Positions 34,584-43,340 are shown, counted from the stretch's first letter. The stretch: DNA of 64,000 bases from Planotetraspora sp. A-T 1434 (GCF_025420585.1 NZ_JAOEGB010000007.1:186001-250000), one strand, 5' to 3'. Translations and numbers: made by a program. Notes: generated by a model from the letters alone, not told the origin.

Positions 34584-35433
34584 GGCCGGTGAGCTCGCTG
34601 ATGGCCTCCACGATCTCCGGCCAGAGCTCGCGGGGCAGATCGTGCCCCATGCCGGGGAAGGTCAGGAGCTTGGCCCCTGGGATGGCGTCGGCGGTGGCGG
34701 CGCCGCCCGGCGGCGTGACCAGCGGGTCGTCCTCGCCGTGGATCACCAGCGCGGGGATCGTGAGCCCGCGCAGGCCTGCCGTACGGTCTTTGGCGGCGAG
34801 GATCGCGACGAGCTGGCGGGCCGCCCCGGCGGGGTCGTAGGCCCGGTCGTAGCTCTCGCGGGCCACCTGGGCGACGCGCTCGGTGTCCATCGCATACCCC
34901 GGCGAGCCGACGACGCGCCACGTCGCCAGCGCCCGCTCGACGGCGTTCTCACGGCCCGGCGCGGGAGGGACCAGCAGCGCGGCCATGGCCGCCTCGGTCG
35001 GACCGCCGACCTCGGGGCCGGTCGTGGACATGATCGAGGTGAGGCTGCGGACGCGGCCCGGATGCCGGATGGCGAGGGCCTGCGCGATCATGCCGCCCAT
35101 CGAGGCGCCTGCGACGTGCGCGCTCTCCCAGCCGAGGGCGTCCAGCAGACCGGCGGTGTCGTCCGCCATGTCGTCCACCGTGTACGGCGCGCCGGACGTG
35201 TTCCCGCCAAGGGCCGCGAGCAGGTCGGGGTCGTGGGTGAGATGGGTGGACAGGCCGATGTCGCGGTTGTCGAACCGGACGACCTCGTGACCCTTGTTCA
35301 CCAGCAGTCCGATGAACTCCTCGTCCCAGCCGATCATCTGCATGCCGAGCCCCATGACGAGCAGGAGCGGGCGGCCCCCGGGCTCGCCGAACGCCTCGTA
35401 GTAGATCTCGATCCCGTTCGCCGTCGCACGCAT
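34567..35433 (-). CDS. Alpha/beta hydrolase
   Basis: The 288-aa protein has an oxyanion-hole-type start (PLLLVMGLGMQMIGW), the nucleophile elbow GASMGG, an acid-bearing IHGEDDPLVTP and a catalytic GMGHDLP histidine segment. This set is close to the methylesterase/RdmC-like alpha/beta hydrolases. It is likely a cytosolic esterase of unknown substrate. It is divergent from an MFS pump, with a perfect palindrome 4 nt before its start. Confidence 0.88.
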   Translation of the reverse strand: MRATANGIEIYYEAFGEPGGRPLLLVMGLGMQMIGWDEEFIGLLVNKGHEVVRFDNRDIGLSTHLTHDPDLLAALGGNTSGAPYTVDDMADDTAGLLDALGWESAHVAGASMGGMIAQALAIRHPGRVRSLTSIMSTTGPEVGGPTEAAMAALLVPPAPGRENAVERALATWRVVGSPGYAMDTERVAQVARESYDRAYDPAGAARQLVAILAAKDRTAGLRGLTIPALVIHGEDDPLVTPPGGAATADAIPGAKLLTFPGMGHDLPRELWPEIVEAISELTGREAAV

Positions 35434-35436
35434 GCC

Positions 35437-35457
35437 GAACAGAATCCCATTCTGTTC
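35437..35457. promoter_or_regulatory. Palindromic operator at the hydrolase start
   Basis: GAACAGAAT, a CCC spacer and ATTCTGTTC form a perfect 9-bp inverted repeat that begins 4 bases upstream of the hydrolase ATG. A repressor bound there would block its transcription or translation start region. Confidence 0.65.
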
Positions 35458-35483
35458 AGCCGTACGGCAAGGCGTGGGGACGG

Positions 35484-35511
35484 AGTTGTACCGTTTCCTT
35501 AGTACAACTAA
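35484..35511. promoter_or_regulatory. Palindromic operator upstream of the MFS pump
   Basis: AGTTGTAC and GTACAACT are perfect 8-bp arms with a 10-nt spacer. Overlapping them, TTAGT-ACA-ACTAA (35499-35511) is a tighter palindrome of the TetR type. The MFS start is 15 nt downstream. No regulator gene is adjacent. Confidence 0.6.
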
Positions 35512-35525
35512 CGAGGTGTCGCTGC

Positions 35526-36944
35526 ATGAGCCACCGAAGGCGGATTTCGGTTCTGCTCATCTGCTGCATGAGCCTGCTGATCGTCTCGCTGGACAACACG
35601 ATCGTGAACGTGGCGCTGCCGGCGCTCGGGCGCGAGTTGCGCGCCCCGGTCTCCGGCCTCCAGTGGACGGTCGACGCGTACACGCTCACGCTGGCGAGCC
35701 TGCTCATGCTGTCCGGCTCGACGGCGGACCGGATCGGGCGGCGGCGCGTCTTCCAAATCGGCCTGGCCGTCTTCACGACCGGCTCGCTGCTCTGCAGCGT
35801 CGCGCCGAGCCTCCTGTGGCTCGTGATCTTCCGGGCGGTCCAGGCGATCGGCGGCTCGATGCTCAACCCGGTGGCCATGTCGATCATCACGAACACCTTC
35901 ACCGACCGGCGCGAGCGCGCGCAGGCCATCGGCGTATGGGGCGGCGTCGTCGGCATCAGCATGGCGCTGGGACCGGTCGTCGGCGGGCTGCTCACCGACA
36001 CGGTCAACTGGCGGGCCATCTTCTGGATCAACGTGCCGATCGGCCTGCTCGCGATCGCGCTGACCTGGCGGTTCGTCCCGGAGTCCAAGGCGCCGAAGGC
36101 ACGCCGGATCGACCCCGTCGGGCAGATCCTGGTCATCGCGCTGCTGGGGCCGCTGACCTACGGGATCATCGAAGGCCCGGAGGCCGGCTGGACATCTCCG
36201 CTGATCATGGGATGCTTCGCCGTCGCGGTGCTCGCCCTGGTGGCGCTGCTCGTGTACGAGCCGCGCCGGGACGAGCCGCTCATCGACGTGCGGTTCTTCC
36301 GGAGCGCGCCGTTCTCCGGAGCGGCGGCCATCGCCGTGTCGGGCTTCGCCGCCCTCGGCTCCTTCCTGTTCCTCAACACGCTCTATCTCCAGAGCCACCG
36401 GGGGCTGTCCGCCCTGGAGGCCGGGCTGTACACGCTGCCGATCGCGCTGATCTCGCTCGTCTTCGGGCCGGTGTCGGGAAGGCTGGTCGGGACCCGCGGG
36501 CCGCGGCCGTCACTCGTCGTGGCCGGCGGCTGCGTCGCGGCCGCGGGCGCGCTGCTCACTCAGATCACGCTGACCACGCCCATCCCGGTGCTGCTGGCGA
36601 TCTACGTGGTCTTCGGGCTGGGGTTCGCCATGCTCAACCCGCCCATCACCACGACGGCCGTGTCCGGGATGCCGCTGGCCCAGGCGGGGGTCGCCGCCGC
36701 CGTCGCCTCCACCAGCCGCCAGGTCGGCCAGTCCCTCGGCGTGGCGATCGCCGGGTCCGTCGTCGCCGCGTCCGCGCACGGCTCGGGCTTCGTCCGCGCC
36801 GCCCACGTGGGCTGGTGGATCATGGCGCTGTACGGCGTGCTCGTCCTGTGCGTCGGCGTCGCGACCACGGGCCGGTGGGCCAGGGAAACCGCCGAGCGAA
36901 CCGCGCGGCGCCTCACGGCCCGGGAGGCGGTGGAGGCCCGATGA
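35526..36944 (+). CDS. MFS drug efflux transporter, 14-helix DHA2 type
   Basis: This 472-aa membrane protein has the DHA2 opening (LDNTIVNVALPALGREL, QWTVDAYTLTLASLLMLSGSTADRIGRRRVF) and motif C-like GVWGGVVGISMALGPVVGGLL. About 14 hydrophobic segments are present. It should export hydrophobic or cationic compounds using the proton gradient. Two palindromes in its divergent promoter point to repressor control. Confidence 0.9.
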   Translation: MSHRRRISVLLICCMSLLIVSLDNTIVNVALPALGRELRAPVSGLQWTVDAYTLTLASLLMLSGSTADRIGRRRVFQIGLAVFTTGSLLCSVAPSLLWLVIFRAVQAIGGSMLNPVAMSIITNTFTDRRERAQAIGVWGGVVGISMALGPVVGGLLTDTVNWRAIFWINVPIGLLAIALTWRFVPESKAPKARRIDPVGQILVIALLGPLTYGIIEGPEAGWTSPLIMGCFAVAVLALVALLVYEPRRDEPLIDVRFFRSAPFSGAAAIAVSGFAALGSFLFLNTLYLQSHRGLSALEAGLYTLPIALISLVFGPVSGRLVGTRGPRPSLVVAGGCVAAAGALLTQITLTTPIPVLLAIYVVFGLGFAMLNPPITTTAVSGMPLAQAGVAAAVASTSRQVGQSLGVAIAGSVVAASAHGSGFVRAAHVGWWIMALYGVLVLCVGVATTGRWARETAERTARRLTAREAVEAR

Positions 36945-36949
36945 GTCAC

Positions 36950-36984
36950 CTTGGGCGCGGAGCTCAGACCCGCCTCCGCCCAAG
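36950..36984 (+). terminator. Hairpin terminator after the MFS gene
   Basis: CTTGGGCG-C-GGAG pairs with CTCCGCCCAAG (one bulged base) just after the stop codon, with a loop of about 11 nt. Confidence 0.6.
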
Positions 36985-37073
36985 GGCGCGATTCTCATTG
37001 GCATCTCCTTCACCATCCGAGAAATCTATTCTAGGCTCCAGAGATCCGATGTCTCCTTACTCCGGTGGTGACG

Positions 37074-38483
37074 ATGCCATCACGACGATCTTTACTAAAA
37101 GCAGGGGGCGTGCTCGCCGCCGCCGTCCTCGCGCCTGGAACGGCCCTGGCACAGGCAGAACCCGGATCGGCGGACCCGTGGCACCGGGTCCCGGAGATCC
37201 TGCGAAAGATTCGGCCCCCGCGCTTCCCAGACAAATGGTGGGATGTCACGGACTTCGGAGGAGTCGGGGACGGCACCACCGACTGCACCGAAGCGTTCAA
37301 GGCGGCGATAGCCGCGTGCCACGAGGCGGGCGGGGGGCACGTCGTGGTGCCGCCGGGACGGTTACTGACCGGCGCCATCCATTTGCTCAGCAATGTCGAT
37401 CTGCACGTCTCCGAGGGCGGTGTGATCGCCTTCAGCACCGACCCGAACGCCTACCTGCCGGTCGTCTTCACCCGCTGGGAAGGCACCGAGTGCTACAACT
37501 ACTCCCCCTTTATCTACGCCCATGGCCAGAGCGACATCGCCGTCACGGGCAAAGGGACACTGGACGGCCAGGCGGGGAAAGGCCCGTGGGAGAGCTGGTA
37601 CGCCAAGGGTGGCCCCCAGGGAGCCGACCAGCGGGCCCTGCGCAAGATGGGCGACGACGGCGTGCCGGTGGAGCAGCGCGTGTTCGGCGCGGGCCACTAC
37701 CTGCGCCCCGCCATGGTCCAGTTCCTGAAATGTCAGAACATCCTGGTCAGCGACGTCACGATCCTCGAGCCGCCCATGTGGACGGTCAACCCGGTCCTGT
37801 CGACGAACGTCACCGTGCGCGGCATCACCGTGGTCAGCACGCTGTACAACACGGACGGCTGCGACGTCGAGGCGTCCTCCTACGTGCACATCCGCGACTG
37901 CCGGTTCAATACCAACGACGACTGCGTGGCGGTCAAGTCGGGGCGTGACGCCGACGGCCGCAGGGTGGGCGTGCCCAGCGAGAACGTCGTCGTCCAGGAC
38001 TGCTACTTCTCCGGCCGCTGGGGCGGCATCACGGTGGGCAGCGAGATGTCGGGCGGGGTGCGGAACGTCTTCGCCGAGCGCTGCCTGATCAACTCGCCGG
38101 ACTTCCCCGGCAACTATCCGGTGAAATATCCGGTCTACATCAAGGCGAACAGGAAACGCGGCAGCTTCGTCGAGGGCGTATACGTCCGCAAGTTCACCGG
38201 CCAGAAGGTGGACCGGGAGATCGTCTTCATCAACATGAGCTACAACAACGAGCCCGGCACGCTGCCCGTGTCGGTGCGCGACATCCGGCTGGAGAAGTTC
38301 AGGATCGACGGCGCGGACGCGGTGCTCAACCTCGTCGGCCTGGAGACCGACCACCTGGTCGGCGTGCACCTGGAGAAGTGCGAGTTCACCGGCATCACCG
38401 GCCCCGACAAGATCGTGTTCACCGACGACCTGACCATGCGGAAGGTCGTCGTCAACGGAGTCGAGCGGGGTCAGGCCGGGTAG
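37074..38483 (+). CDS. Glycoside hydrolase family 28 protein (polygalacturonase-like), Tat-exported
   Basis: The protein begins with a twin-arginine leader (SRRSLLKAGGVLAAAVLAPGTALAQA) and continues as a right-handed beta-helix with GH28 motifs: NTDGCDVEAS, NTNDDCVAVKSG, and GSEMSGG where GHGxS-type motifs usually lie. The acidic residues of the NTD/DD motifs would be catalytic. It should hydrolyse galacturonic-acid or rhamnose-containing plant polymers outside the cell. The start could be GTG 37065 or ATG 37074; neither has a strong ribosome site. It overlaps the convergent modC gene by 13 bases. Confidence 0.88.
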   Translation: MPSRRSLLKAGGVLAAAVLAPGTALAQAEPGSADPWHRVPEILRKIRPPRFPDKWWDVTDFGGVGDGTTDCTEAFKAAIAACHEAGGGHVVVPPGRLLTGAIHLLSNVDLHVSEGGVIAFSTDPNAYLPVVFTRWEGTECYNYSPFIYAHGQSDIAVTGKGTLDGQAGKGPWESWYAKGGPQGADQRALRKMGDDGVPVEQRVFGAGHYLRPAMVQFLKCQNILVSDVTILEPPMWTVNPVLSTNVTVRGITVVSTLYNTDGCDVEASSYVHIRDCRFNTNDDCVAVKSGRDADGRRVGVPSENVVVQDCYFSGRWGGITVGSEMSGGVRNVFAERCLINSPDFPGNYPVKYPVYIKANRKRGSFVEGVYVRKFTGQKVDREIVFINMSYNNEPGTLPVSVRDIRLEKFRIDGADAVLNLVGLETDHLVGVHLEKCEFTGITGPDKIVFTDDLTMRKVVVNGVERGQAG

Positions 38484-39499
38484 GCGTGGGTCTCCGTGGC
38501 TTTGACGGCGACCCAGACCTCTTGGCCGGGGAGGAGATCAAGCTCGGCGACCGCGGCGGCGGTGACGTCGGCGGAGACACTGATCGGACCGTCCAGGCCG
38601 ACGCGGAACTGGTCGCCGTGCCGTTCGATGCCGGCGATCCTGGCCGCCCACAGGTTGCGGGGCGTTCCGTCGGGCCTGCCCCGGAAGAGCGCCACGGCCG
38701 AAGGCGGGAAGGCCACGAACACGGGCCCCTCCAGTTCCTCGGCCACGCTGAGGGTCAGGCCGTCGATCGTCACCTGATGCCCGGCGGCGGTCCCCCGGTA
38801 GAGGTTGAGGCCCACCAGTCGCGCGACGTAGTCCGTGCGCGGGTGGCGGGCGACCTCGGCGGGGGTGCCCTCCTGGACGATTGAACCATTCTCGACCACG
38901 ACCAGGCGGTCGGCGAGCACCATCGCGTCGAGCGGGTCATGCGTGACCAGCACGGCCGCCCCGTCGAACTCCTCCAGGTGGCGGCGCAGCCCGGCCCGGA
39001 TCTCCAGCCGTGTGTGCGCGTCGAGTGCCGCCAGCGGCTCGTCGAGGAGCAGAAGCCTAGGCCGTACGGCAAGGGCCCGCGCCAGGGCGACCCGCTGCGC
39101 CTGGCCGCCGGACAGCTCATGCGGCCTGGCGTGGAGGTGGTCCTTGAGCCCGATCCGTTCGAGCCATTCCCTGGCTCCCACCCGTGCCCGGGCCTTCGGC
39201 GTCCCTTGGCAGCGCGGCCCGAACGCCACGTTGTCGAGCGCGGACAGGTGCGGAAAGAGCAGATAGTCCTGGAACACCATGCCGATGGAGCGCCGCTCCG
39301 CGGGCCGCTCGTGAATGGGCTCACCGTCCAGGACGATCTCGCCGTGCGAGAGCCGTACGAGACCGGCGAGCGCGCGCAGCGCGGTGGTCTTGCCCGCGCC
39401 GTTGGGCCCCAGCAGCGCGACGACCTCCCCGGCGGCCGCGTCGATCACGATGTCGAGCCGGAACCGCTCGCGCTCCACGACCAGACGGGCGCTGAGCAT
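38471..39499 (-). CDS. modC: Molybdate ABC transporter ATP-binding protein
   Basis: The 342-aa ATPase has Walker A GPNGAGKTT, a Q-loop in MVFQDYLLFPHLS, signature LSGGQAQRVALARAL and Walker B LLLLDEPLAALD. A C-terminal TOBE-like domain (about residues 280-340) follows. I start at ATG 39499, eight bases after a GAGG site. It follows modB after a 10-bp gap in a modA-modB-modC operon. It powers uptake of molybdate (or tungstate). Confidence 0.92.
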   Translation of the reverse strand: MLSARLVVERERFRLDIVIDAAAGEVVALLGPNGAGKTTALRALAGLVRLSHGEIVLDGEPIHERPAERRSIGMVFQDYLLFPHLSALDNVAFGPRCQGTPKARARVGAREWLERIGLKDHLHARPHELSGGQAQRVALARALAVRPRLLLLDEPLAALDAHTRLEIRAGLRRHLEEFDGAAVLVTHDPLDAMVLADRLVVVENGSIVQEGTPAEVARHPRTDYVARLVGLNLYRGTAAGHQVTIDGLTLSVAEELEGPVFVAFPPSAVALFRGRPDGTPRNLWAARIAGIERHGDQFRVGLDGPISVSADVTAAAVAELDLLPGQEVWVAVKATETHAYPA

Positions 39500-39509
39500 C
39501 ACGCGCACC

Positions 39510-40304
39510 TCACGCCTTGATCCACCGGTCGCGGAGCACGGCGAGGACGGCGACGCAGACGGCGAGCAGGACCAGGCTGAGCACGATCGCGGCCTCCGGA
39601 TCAGTCTCCAGAGCCAGATAGACAGCGAGCGGCATCGTCTGGGTGGTGCCGGGGAGGTTCCCGGCAAAGGTGATCGTCGCGCCGAACTCGCCCAGCGCCC
39701 TCGCCCAGCACAGCACGGCCCCCGCGACGACTCCCGGAGCGACCAGCGGCAGCGTGACCCTTCGGAAGACGGTCCAGCGGGAAGCCCCGAGGGTGGCGGC
39801 GGCCTCCTCGTAGCGCGGATCGGCGGCCCGCAGCGTCCCCTCGACGCTGATGACGAGGAACGGCATCGCCACGAACGCCTCGGCCATGACCACCCCGGCG
39901 GTCGTGAACGGCAGCGTGAAGGCGCCGCTGAACCACCGGCCGATCAGCCCGTTCCGCCCGAACACCAGGAGCAATGCCACGCCCCCGACGACGGGCGGCA
40001 GCACCAGCGGCACCGTGACCAGCGCCCGCACAAGCCCGCGCCCCCGAAAACGGGCCCGCGCGAGGAGCCAGGCCAGCGGGACCCCGAGCGCCAGACACAC
40101 GACGGTCGCCGTCGTGGCCGTGATCAGCGACAACCGCAGGGCCTCCAGCACCCTCGGCTCCGTCAGCCGTGCGGGCAGCGTCGTCCAGGGCGCCCGTACG
40201 GCGAGGCCGACGAGCGGCAGCACAAGGAACGCCATCCCGGCCACGGCCGGAACCGCCAGCCCCCACGGCGCCGCGCCTCTCACACCTGGCCCCTCCACCC
40301 CCAT
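39510..40304 (-). CDS. modB: Molybdate ABC transporter permease
   Basis: This 264-aa permease has about six helices, the family's VPLVLPPVVGGVALLLVFGRNG segment and the EAA loop YEEAAATLGASRWTVFRRVTLPLVAPG. It forms the membrane channel of ModABC and lies 7 bp after modA. Confidence 0.93.
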   Translation of the reverse strand: MGVEGPGVRGAAPWGLAVPAVAGMAFLVLPLVGLAVRAPWTTLPARLTEPRVLEALRLSLITATTATVVCLALGVPLAWLLARARFRGRGLVRALVTVPLVLPPVVGGVALLLVFGRNGLIGRWFSGAFTLPFTTAGVVMAEAFVAMPFLVISVEGTLRAADPRYEEAAATLGASRWTVFRRVTLPLVAPGVVAGAVLCWARALGEFGATITFAGNLPGTTQTMPLAVYLALETDPEAAIVLSLVLLAVCVAVLAVLRDRWIKA

Positions 40305-40311
40305 GACTGGA

Positions 40312-41061
40312 TCAGACCGCGGTGAAGCCCGCGTCGGTCAGCACGCGGCGGCCCTGGTCGGACAGGACGAGGTCGATGAACTCCCTCGCGAGGACCAGGT
40401 GGGCGGTCTTCGGCACGGCCGCGATGGGGTAGTCGTTGATGGCCTTGTCCGCTTCGGGGAACTCGATCCCCTCCACCGCGCCCGCCGCCGCCTTGACGTC
40501 CGTACGGTAGACCAGCGCGGCGTCCACCTCGCCCAGCCTGACCTTGGACAGCGCCGCCTTGACGTCCTGCTCCTGCGTCACGGGCTTGACCGTCACGCCC
40601 CCGGCGGCGAGAGCCTTGACGGCGGCGGCGCCGCAGGGCACCTGCTCGGCGCAGAGAGCGACCTTGACGGCGGGGTTGGCGAGATCCTTCAGCGCGGCCA
40701 CGTGCGCCGGATTGCCCTTCGGCACGGCGATCTCCAGCCTGTTGCGGGCGAAGATTCTCGGCGAGGGCGCACCTGACTGCTTCATGGTTGCCGGGCTCGC
40801 GGCGGCGAAGACGTCGGCCGGAGCGCCCTGGACGATCTGCTGGGCCAGCGTCGAACTGCCGCCGAAGTTGAACTTCACGGTCACGCCCGGATGGGACTTC
40901 TCGAACGCCTTGCCCAGCGTGCCGAACGACTCGGTCAGCGAGGCCGCCGCGAAGACCGTGAGCGTCTCCGGCTCCTTCTTCCCGCCGGCGCATCCCGCCG
41001 CGGCGAGCAGCACCATCAACAGCAGCGCGGAGACGAGGCTCCTGACCGCCGAACCGCTCAT
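40312..41061 (-). CDS. modA: Molybdate-binding lipoprotein
   Basis: The 249-aa protein has a lipoprotein signal (ALLLMVLLAAAGC) and ModA motifs TVFAAASLTESF, NFGGSSTLAQQI and ADVFAAASPATM. It captures molybdate outside the membrane. I start at ATG 41061. The upstream in-frame stretch holds short Gly/Ser/Val repeats and is unlikely to be part of the signal peptide. The 176 bp up to the molbindin gene contains no other gene. Confidence 0.9.
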   Translation of the reverse strand: MSGSAVRSLVSALLLMVLLAAAGCAGGKKEPETLTVFAAASLTESFGTLGKAFEKSHPGVTVKFNFGGSSTLAQQIVQGAPADVFAAASPATMKQSGAPSPRIFARNRLEIAVPKGNPAHVAALKDLANPAVKVALCAEQVPCGAAAVKALAAGGVTVKPVTQEQDVKAALSKVRLGEVDAALVYRTDVKAAAGAVEGIEFPEADKAINDYPIAAVPKTAHLVLAREFIDLVLSDQGRRVLTDAGFTAV

Positions 41062-41237
41062 TACGGGGCCCCTGACAACCGGGCTTCCGACCGCCGAGCC
41101 GCCGACCAGCCAGCCCCTGCGACCTCGGGTCCTGGCGTCCGGCCTCCCGAGAATCGGACGCTTAGTCGCCGGCTTCACCCTGCCTCGCACCTTCACCCTG
41201 GCCCCACCTTCACATCGATCTCCTCGGAGCGGCCGCG

Positions 41238-41624
41238 TCAGGCGCTGGGAATCTCGACGACCACGTTCGTGGACTTCACCACGGCGACCGCCACGACGCC
41301 GGGCTCCAGGCCCAGCTCCTCGGCGGACTCCCGGCTCATCAGCGAGACGACCCGGAACGGCCCCGCGGCGATCTCCACCTGGGCCATGACGCCGTCTCTG
41401 ACCACCTCGGTCACGATGCCGCGGAACCGGTTGCGGGCCGACGACGTGGCGCCGTGCTCGTCGCGGACCGCCTGTGATCTGGCGAACGCGGCCAGGTCGG
41501 CGCCGGAGATAATCCGGTGCCCGTTGGCGTCCCGCTCGGCGGCCAGCCGCCCCGCGTCCACCCACCGACGGACGGTGTCGGCGCTGACTCCCAGCAACGC
41601 CGCCGACTCGCTGATCCGGAACAT
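41238..41624 (-). CDS. Molbindin-type protein: excisionase-like HTH plus TOBE domain
   Basis: The 128-aa protein has an N-terminal helix-turn-helix of the excisionase/MerR type (FRISESAALLGVSADTVRRWVDAGRLAA) and one TOBE/molybdate-binding domain (RNRFRGIVTEVVRDGVMAQVEIAAGPFRVVSLMSRESAEELGLEPG). It precedes modABC in the same direction, so it is probably a molybdate-responsive regulator or carrier for this operon. Confidence 0.88.
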   Translation of the reverse strand: MFRISESAALLGVSADTVRRWVDAGRLAAERDANGHRIISGADLAAFARSQAVRDEHGATSSARNRFRGIVTEVVRDGVMAQVEIAAGPFRVVSLMSRESAEELGLEPGVVAVAVVKSTNVVVEIPSA

Positions 41625-41747
41625 GGCTCCACCCTAGACATGGTGAGATCAAGGGGCAAGCCCGGTATTGGTTTGGTAATGCGAGGGTTGCTCTCGTACA
41701 AGGCTCGCAAACGCGATGCCATCGTCACCCTTCTCCCTGGGCCCGCG

Positions 41748-41897
41748 TCACCGGGGAGCGGGGCTCTTCGTGCTGTGGTCCTTGAGGTGCAGGTCTCCCC
41801 CGATCCTTTGCCGCAGCCGATCCAGCACGGCGCGAGGGGCGAGGGCGGTCCACAGGTTCCCGACGAGGTGCGGGCTGTACTCCGGAGCCTGGTCCAT
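41748..41897 (-). CDS. Possible small protein (49 aa)
   Basis: A short frame (MDQAPEYSPHLVGNLW..., then AVLDRLRQRIGGDLHLKDHS) has natural residue composition, unlike the low-complexity shadows around it. A GGGAAGGGCGAG stretch precedes the ATG. The open frame also extends upstream without a clear start, so it could be the remnant of a longer gene. No family is recognised. The remaining DNA between the molbindin and dps genes shows nothing else except a hairpin at 42123. Confidence 0.3.
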   Translation of the reverse strand: MDQAPEYSPHLVGNLWTALAPRAVLDRLRQRIGGDLHLKDHSTKSPAPR

Positions 41898-42122
41898 CCA
41901 CTCGCCCTTCCCCTGCTGGGTGGCGAACGTGCGGCGGGGGCAGCGACCCGGACGGCGAGCGTCCGGCGGCCCCGGAGGGTGAGCCCCCTCTGGCGTGAAA
42001 GTCGCACCTTCGAGGTACGCGGCTTTCGCCGCTCCGGTTCATCGCCAGGTCTTTACCAGAAATGAACACATAAGGGCATGTTCGGGGGTCCGGTAGGCGT
42101 GGCCTGCGGGAACACTCAGCAG

Positions 42123-42140
42123 GGTGGCTCTGAAGCCACC
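42123..42140 (+). promoter_or_regulatory. Leader hairpin before the dps-like gene
   Basis: GGTGGCT, a CTGA loop and AGCCACC form a perfect 7-bp stem 30 nt upstream of the Dps start. It may be a leader structure or a weak attenuator. Confidence 0.4.
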
Positions 42141-42169
42141 GCCAGCCCCCGAGAGTGAGGAGAGACGCC

Positions 42170-42760
42170 TTGGGTGTCAAGCCTTCCGCCAAAGCACAGC
42201 ACCGTGGAAGCAGCCAGCCGTGGCTGCACCAGAAGGGGATCGAGATCCAGGAGTTCGGGACGGTACGGCAGTTTCCCATCGGCCTCTCCATGGAGACCCG
42301 GGCATACTCCTGCCAGCGGCTCAACCAGATCCTGGCCGACACCCAGATCCTCTACAGCCTCTACAAGAAGCATCACTGGCTGATGCGTGGCCCGACGTTC
42401 TACCAGCTGCATCTGCTCCTGGACAAGCACGCCACCGAGCAGCTGCCGCTGATCGACATGATCGCCGAGAGGGTGCAGACCCTCGGCGGGGTAGCGATCG
42501 GAGATCCCCGGCAGGTCGCCGAGGTCACCGTGATCCCGCGTCCTCCGGATGGCGTGGAAGAGGTTCCCGCCATGCTGTCGCGCCTGCTGGAGGCGCACGA
42601 GACGATCCTCGTCGCCGCGCACGACGCCGCCGCGCGGACCGCCGAGATGGGCGACGACGGAACCAACGACCTGCTCGTCTCCGAGGTCATCCGGACCGGC
42701 GAGCTTCAGGCGTGGTTCCTCGCCGAGCATCTCGTCGACACTCCGCTCGTCCACGCCTGA
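42170..42760 (+). CDS. dps: Dps/ferritin-like DNA-protection protein
   Basis: The protein (about 196 aa) has the Dps ferroxidase pattern at the dimer interface: LYSLYKKHHWLMRGPTFYQLHLLLDKH, then a helix ending DMIAERVQTLGG. The His/Asp/Glu ligands that bind iron between subunits are in place. A TTG start at 42170 is chosen because GAGGAG lies 8 nt upstream; GTG 42155 lacks a ribosome site. It oxidises and stores iron and protects DNA during stress. Confidence 0.85.
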   Translation: MGVKPSAKAQHRGSSQPWLHQKGIEIQEFGTVRQFPIGLSMETRAYSCQRLNQILADTQILYSLYKKHHWLMRGPTFYQLHLLLDKHATEQLPLIDMIAERVQTLGGVAIGDPRQVAEVTVIPRPPDGVEEVPAMLSRLLEAHETILVAAHDAAARTAEMGDDGTNDLLVSEVIRTGELQAWFLAEHLVDTPLVHA

Positions 42761-42799
42761 CAGCCGCCGACGCCGCCGACGCCGCCTGGACGGCGACGG

Positions 42800-42816
42800 C
42801 GTTGGCAGCGCCAACG
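42800..42816. terminator. Hairpin between dps and rpmE2
   Basis: CGTTGGC and GCCAACG form a perfect 7-bp stem with a 3-nt loop, between the convergent dps and L31 genes. Confidence 0.55.
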
Positions 42817-42880
42817 ATCCGGTGTCTGCCCGGTCACCAGAAGCGTCCCATCCTGAACGCGCCCAGGCCGGCCGTGGTCG

Positions 42881-43126
42881 TCAACGACGTCCGTACCGCT
42901 GGTTGAAGCGCTCGACCCGTCCGGCGCTGTCTAGCACCCGGTTGCGGCCGGTGTAGAAGGGGTGGCTCGCCGAGGACACGTCGACGTCGACCACCGGATA
43001 CGTCCTGCCGTCCTGCCACTCGATTGTCTTCCCACTGGTCATGGTGGACCTCGTCAGGAAGGCGAAGCCGGCGCTGGCGTCGCGGAACACCACGGAGTGA
43101 TAGGCCGGGTGGATGTTCTTCCTCAT
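42881..43126 (-). CDS. rpmE2: 50S ribosomal protein L31 type B (zinc-free)
   Basis: The 81-aa protein ([16 protein letters not shown], then [31 protein letters not shown]) is the type B L31, which lacks the zinc-binding cysteines. Its ATG overlaps the stop of the upstream L33 gene by 4 bases. Paralogues of this type replace the zinc-containing L31 when zinc is scarce, and the Zur-like box upstream fits that. Confidence 0.95.
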   Translation of the reverse strand: MRKNIHPAYHSVVFRDASAGFAFLTRSTMTSGKTIEWQDGRTYPVVDVDVSSASHPFYTGRNRVLDSAGRVERFNQRYGRR

Positions 43127-43287
43127 CGCGCCTCCTTGAAGACGACGTGCTGGCGGACGATCGGGTCGTACTTGCGCAGGCTCAGCCGGTCGGCGTCGTT
43201 CCTGCGGTTCTTGCGGGTGATGTAAGTGAAACCGGTGCCCGCCGTCGATCGCAGCTTGACCACCGGTCGCAGCTCGTTCCTGGCCAA
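43123..43287 (-). CDS. rpmG: 50S ribosomal protein L33 (zinc-free form)
   Basis: This 54-aa protein ([41 protein letters not shown]) has no CxxC pairs and so is the zinc-independent L33 paralogue. The start is a TTG with GGAGGGAG 5 nt upstream; the length then matches the family exactly. It is coupled to rpmE2 by an ATGA overlap, forming a zinc-sparing ribosomal operon. Confidence 0.93.
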   Translation of the reverse strand: MARNELRPVVKLRSTAGTGFTYITRKNRRNDADRLSLRKYDPIVRQHVVFKEAR

Positions 43288-43325
43288 TCCAGCTCCCTCC
43301 GGGACGATAGGCCGTTCGACGGGAG

Positions 43326-43340
43326 CGATAACCGTTTTCA
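43326..43340. promoter_or_regulatory. Zur-box-like operator of the L33/L31 operon
   Basis: CGATAACCGTTTTCA lies 39 bp upstream of the L33 start. Read on the minus strand it is TGAAAACGGTTATCG, close to the TGAAAATNNTTTTCA-type box bound by the zinc repressor Zur in actinobacteria. The gene content downstream makes this assignment likely. Confidence 0.6.

Noticed and set aside
35432-37948. 838-aa plus-strand frame across the MFS and GH28 genes
   Set aside because: The translation is Arg/Ala/Gly-rich and crosses two recognisable genes in another frame.
42074-42169. Riboswitch in the dps leader
   Set aside because: Only a simple 7-bp hairpin is visible; no known riboswitch consensus could be recognised.
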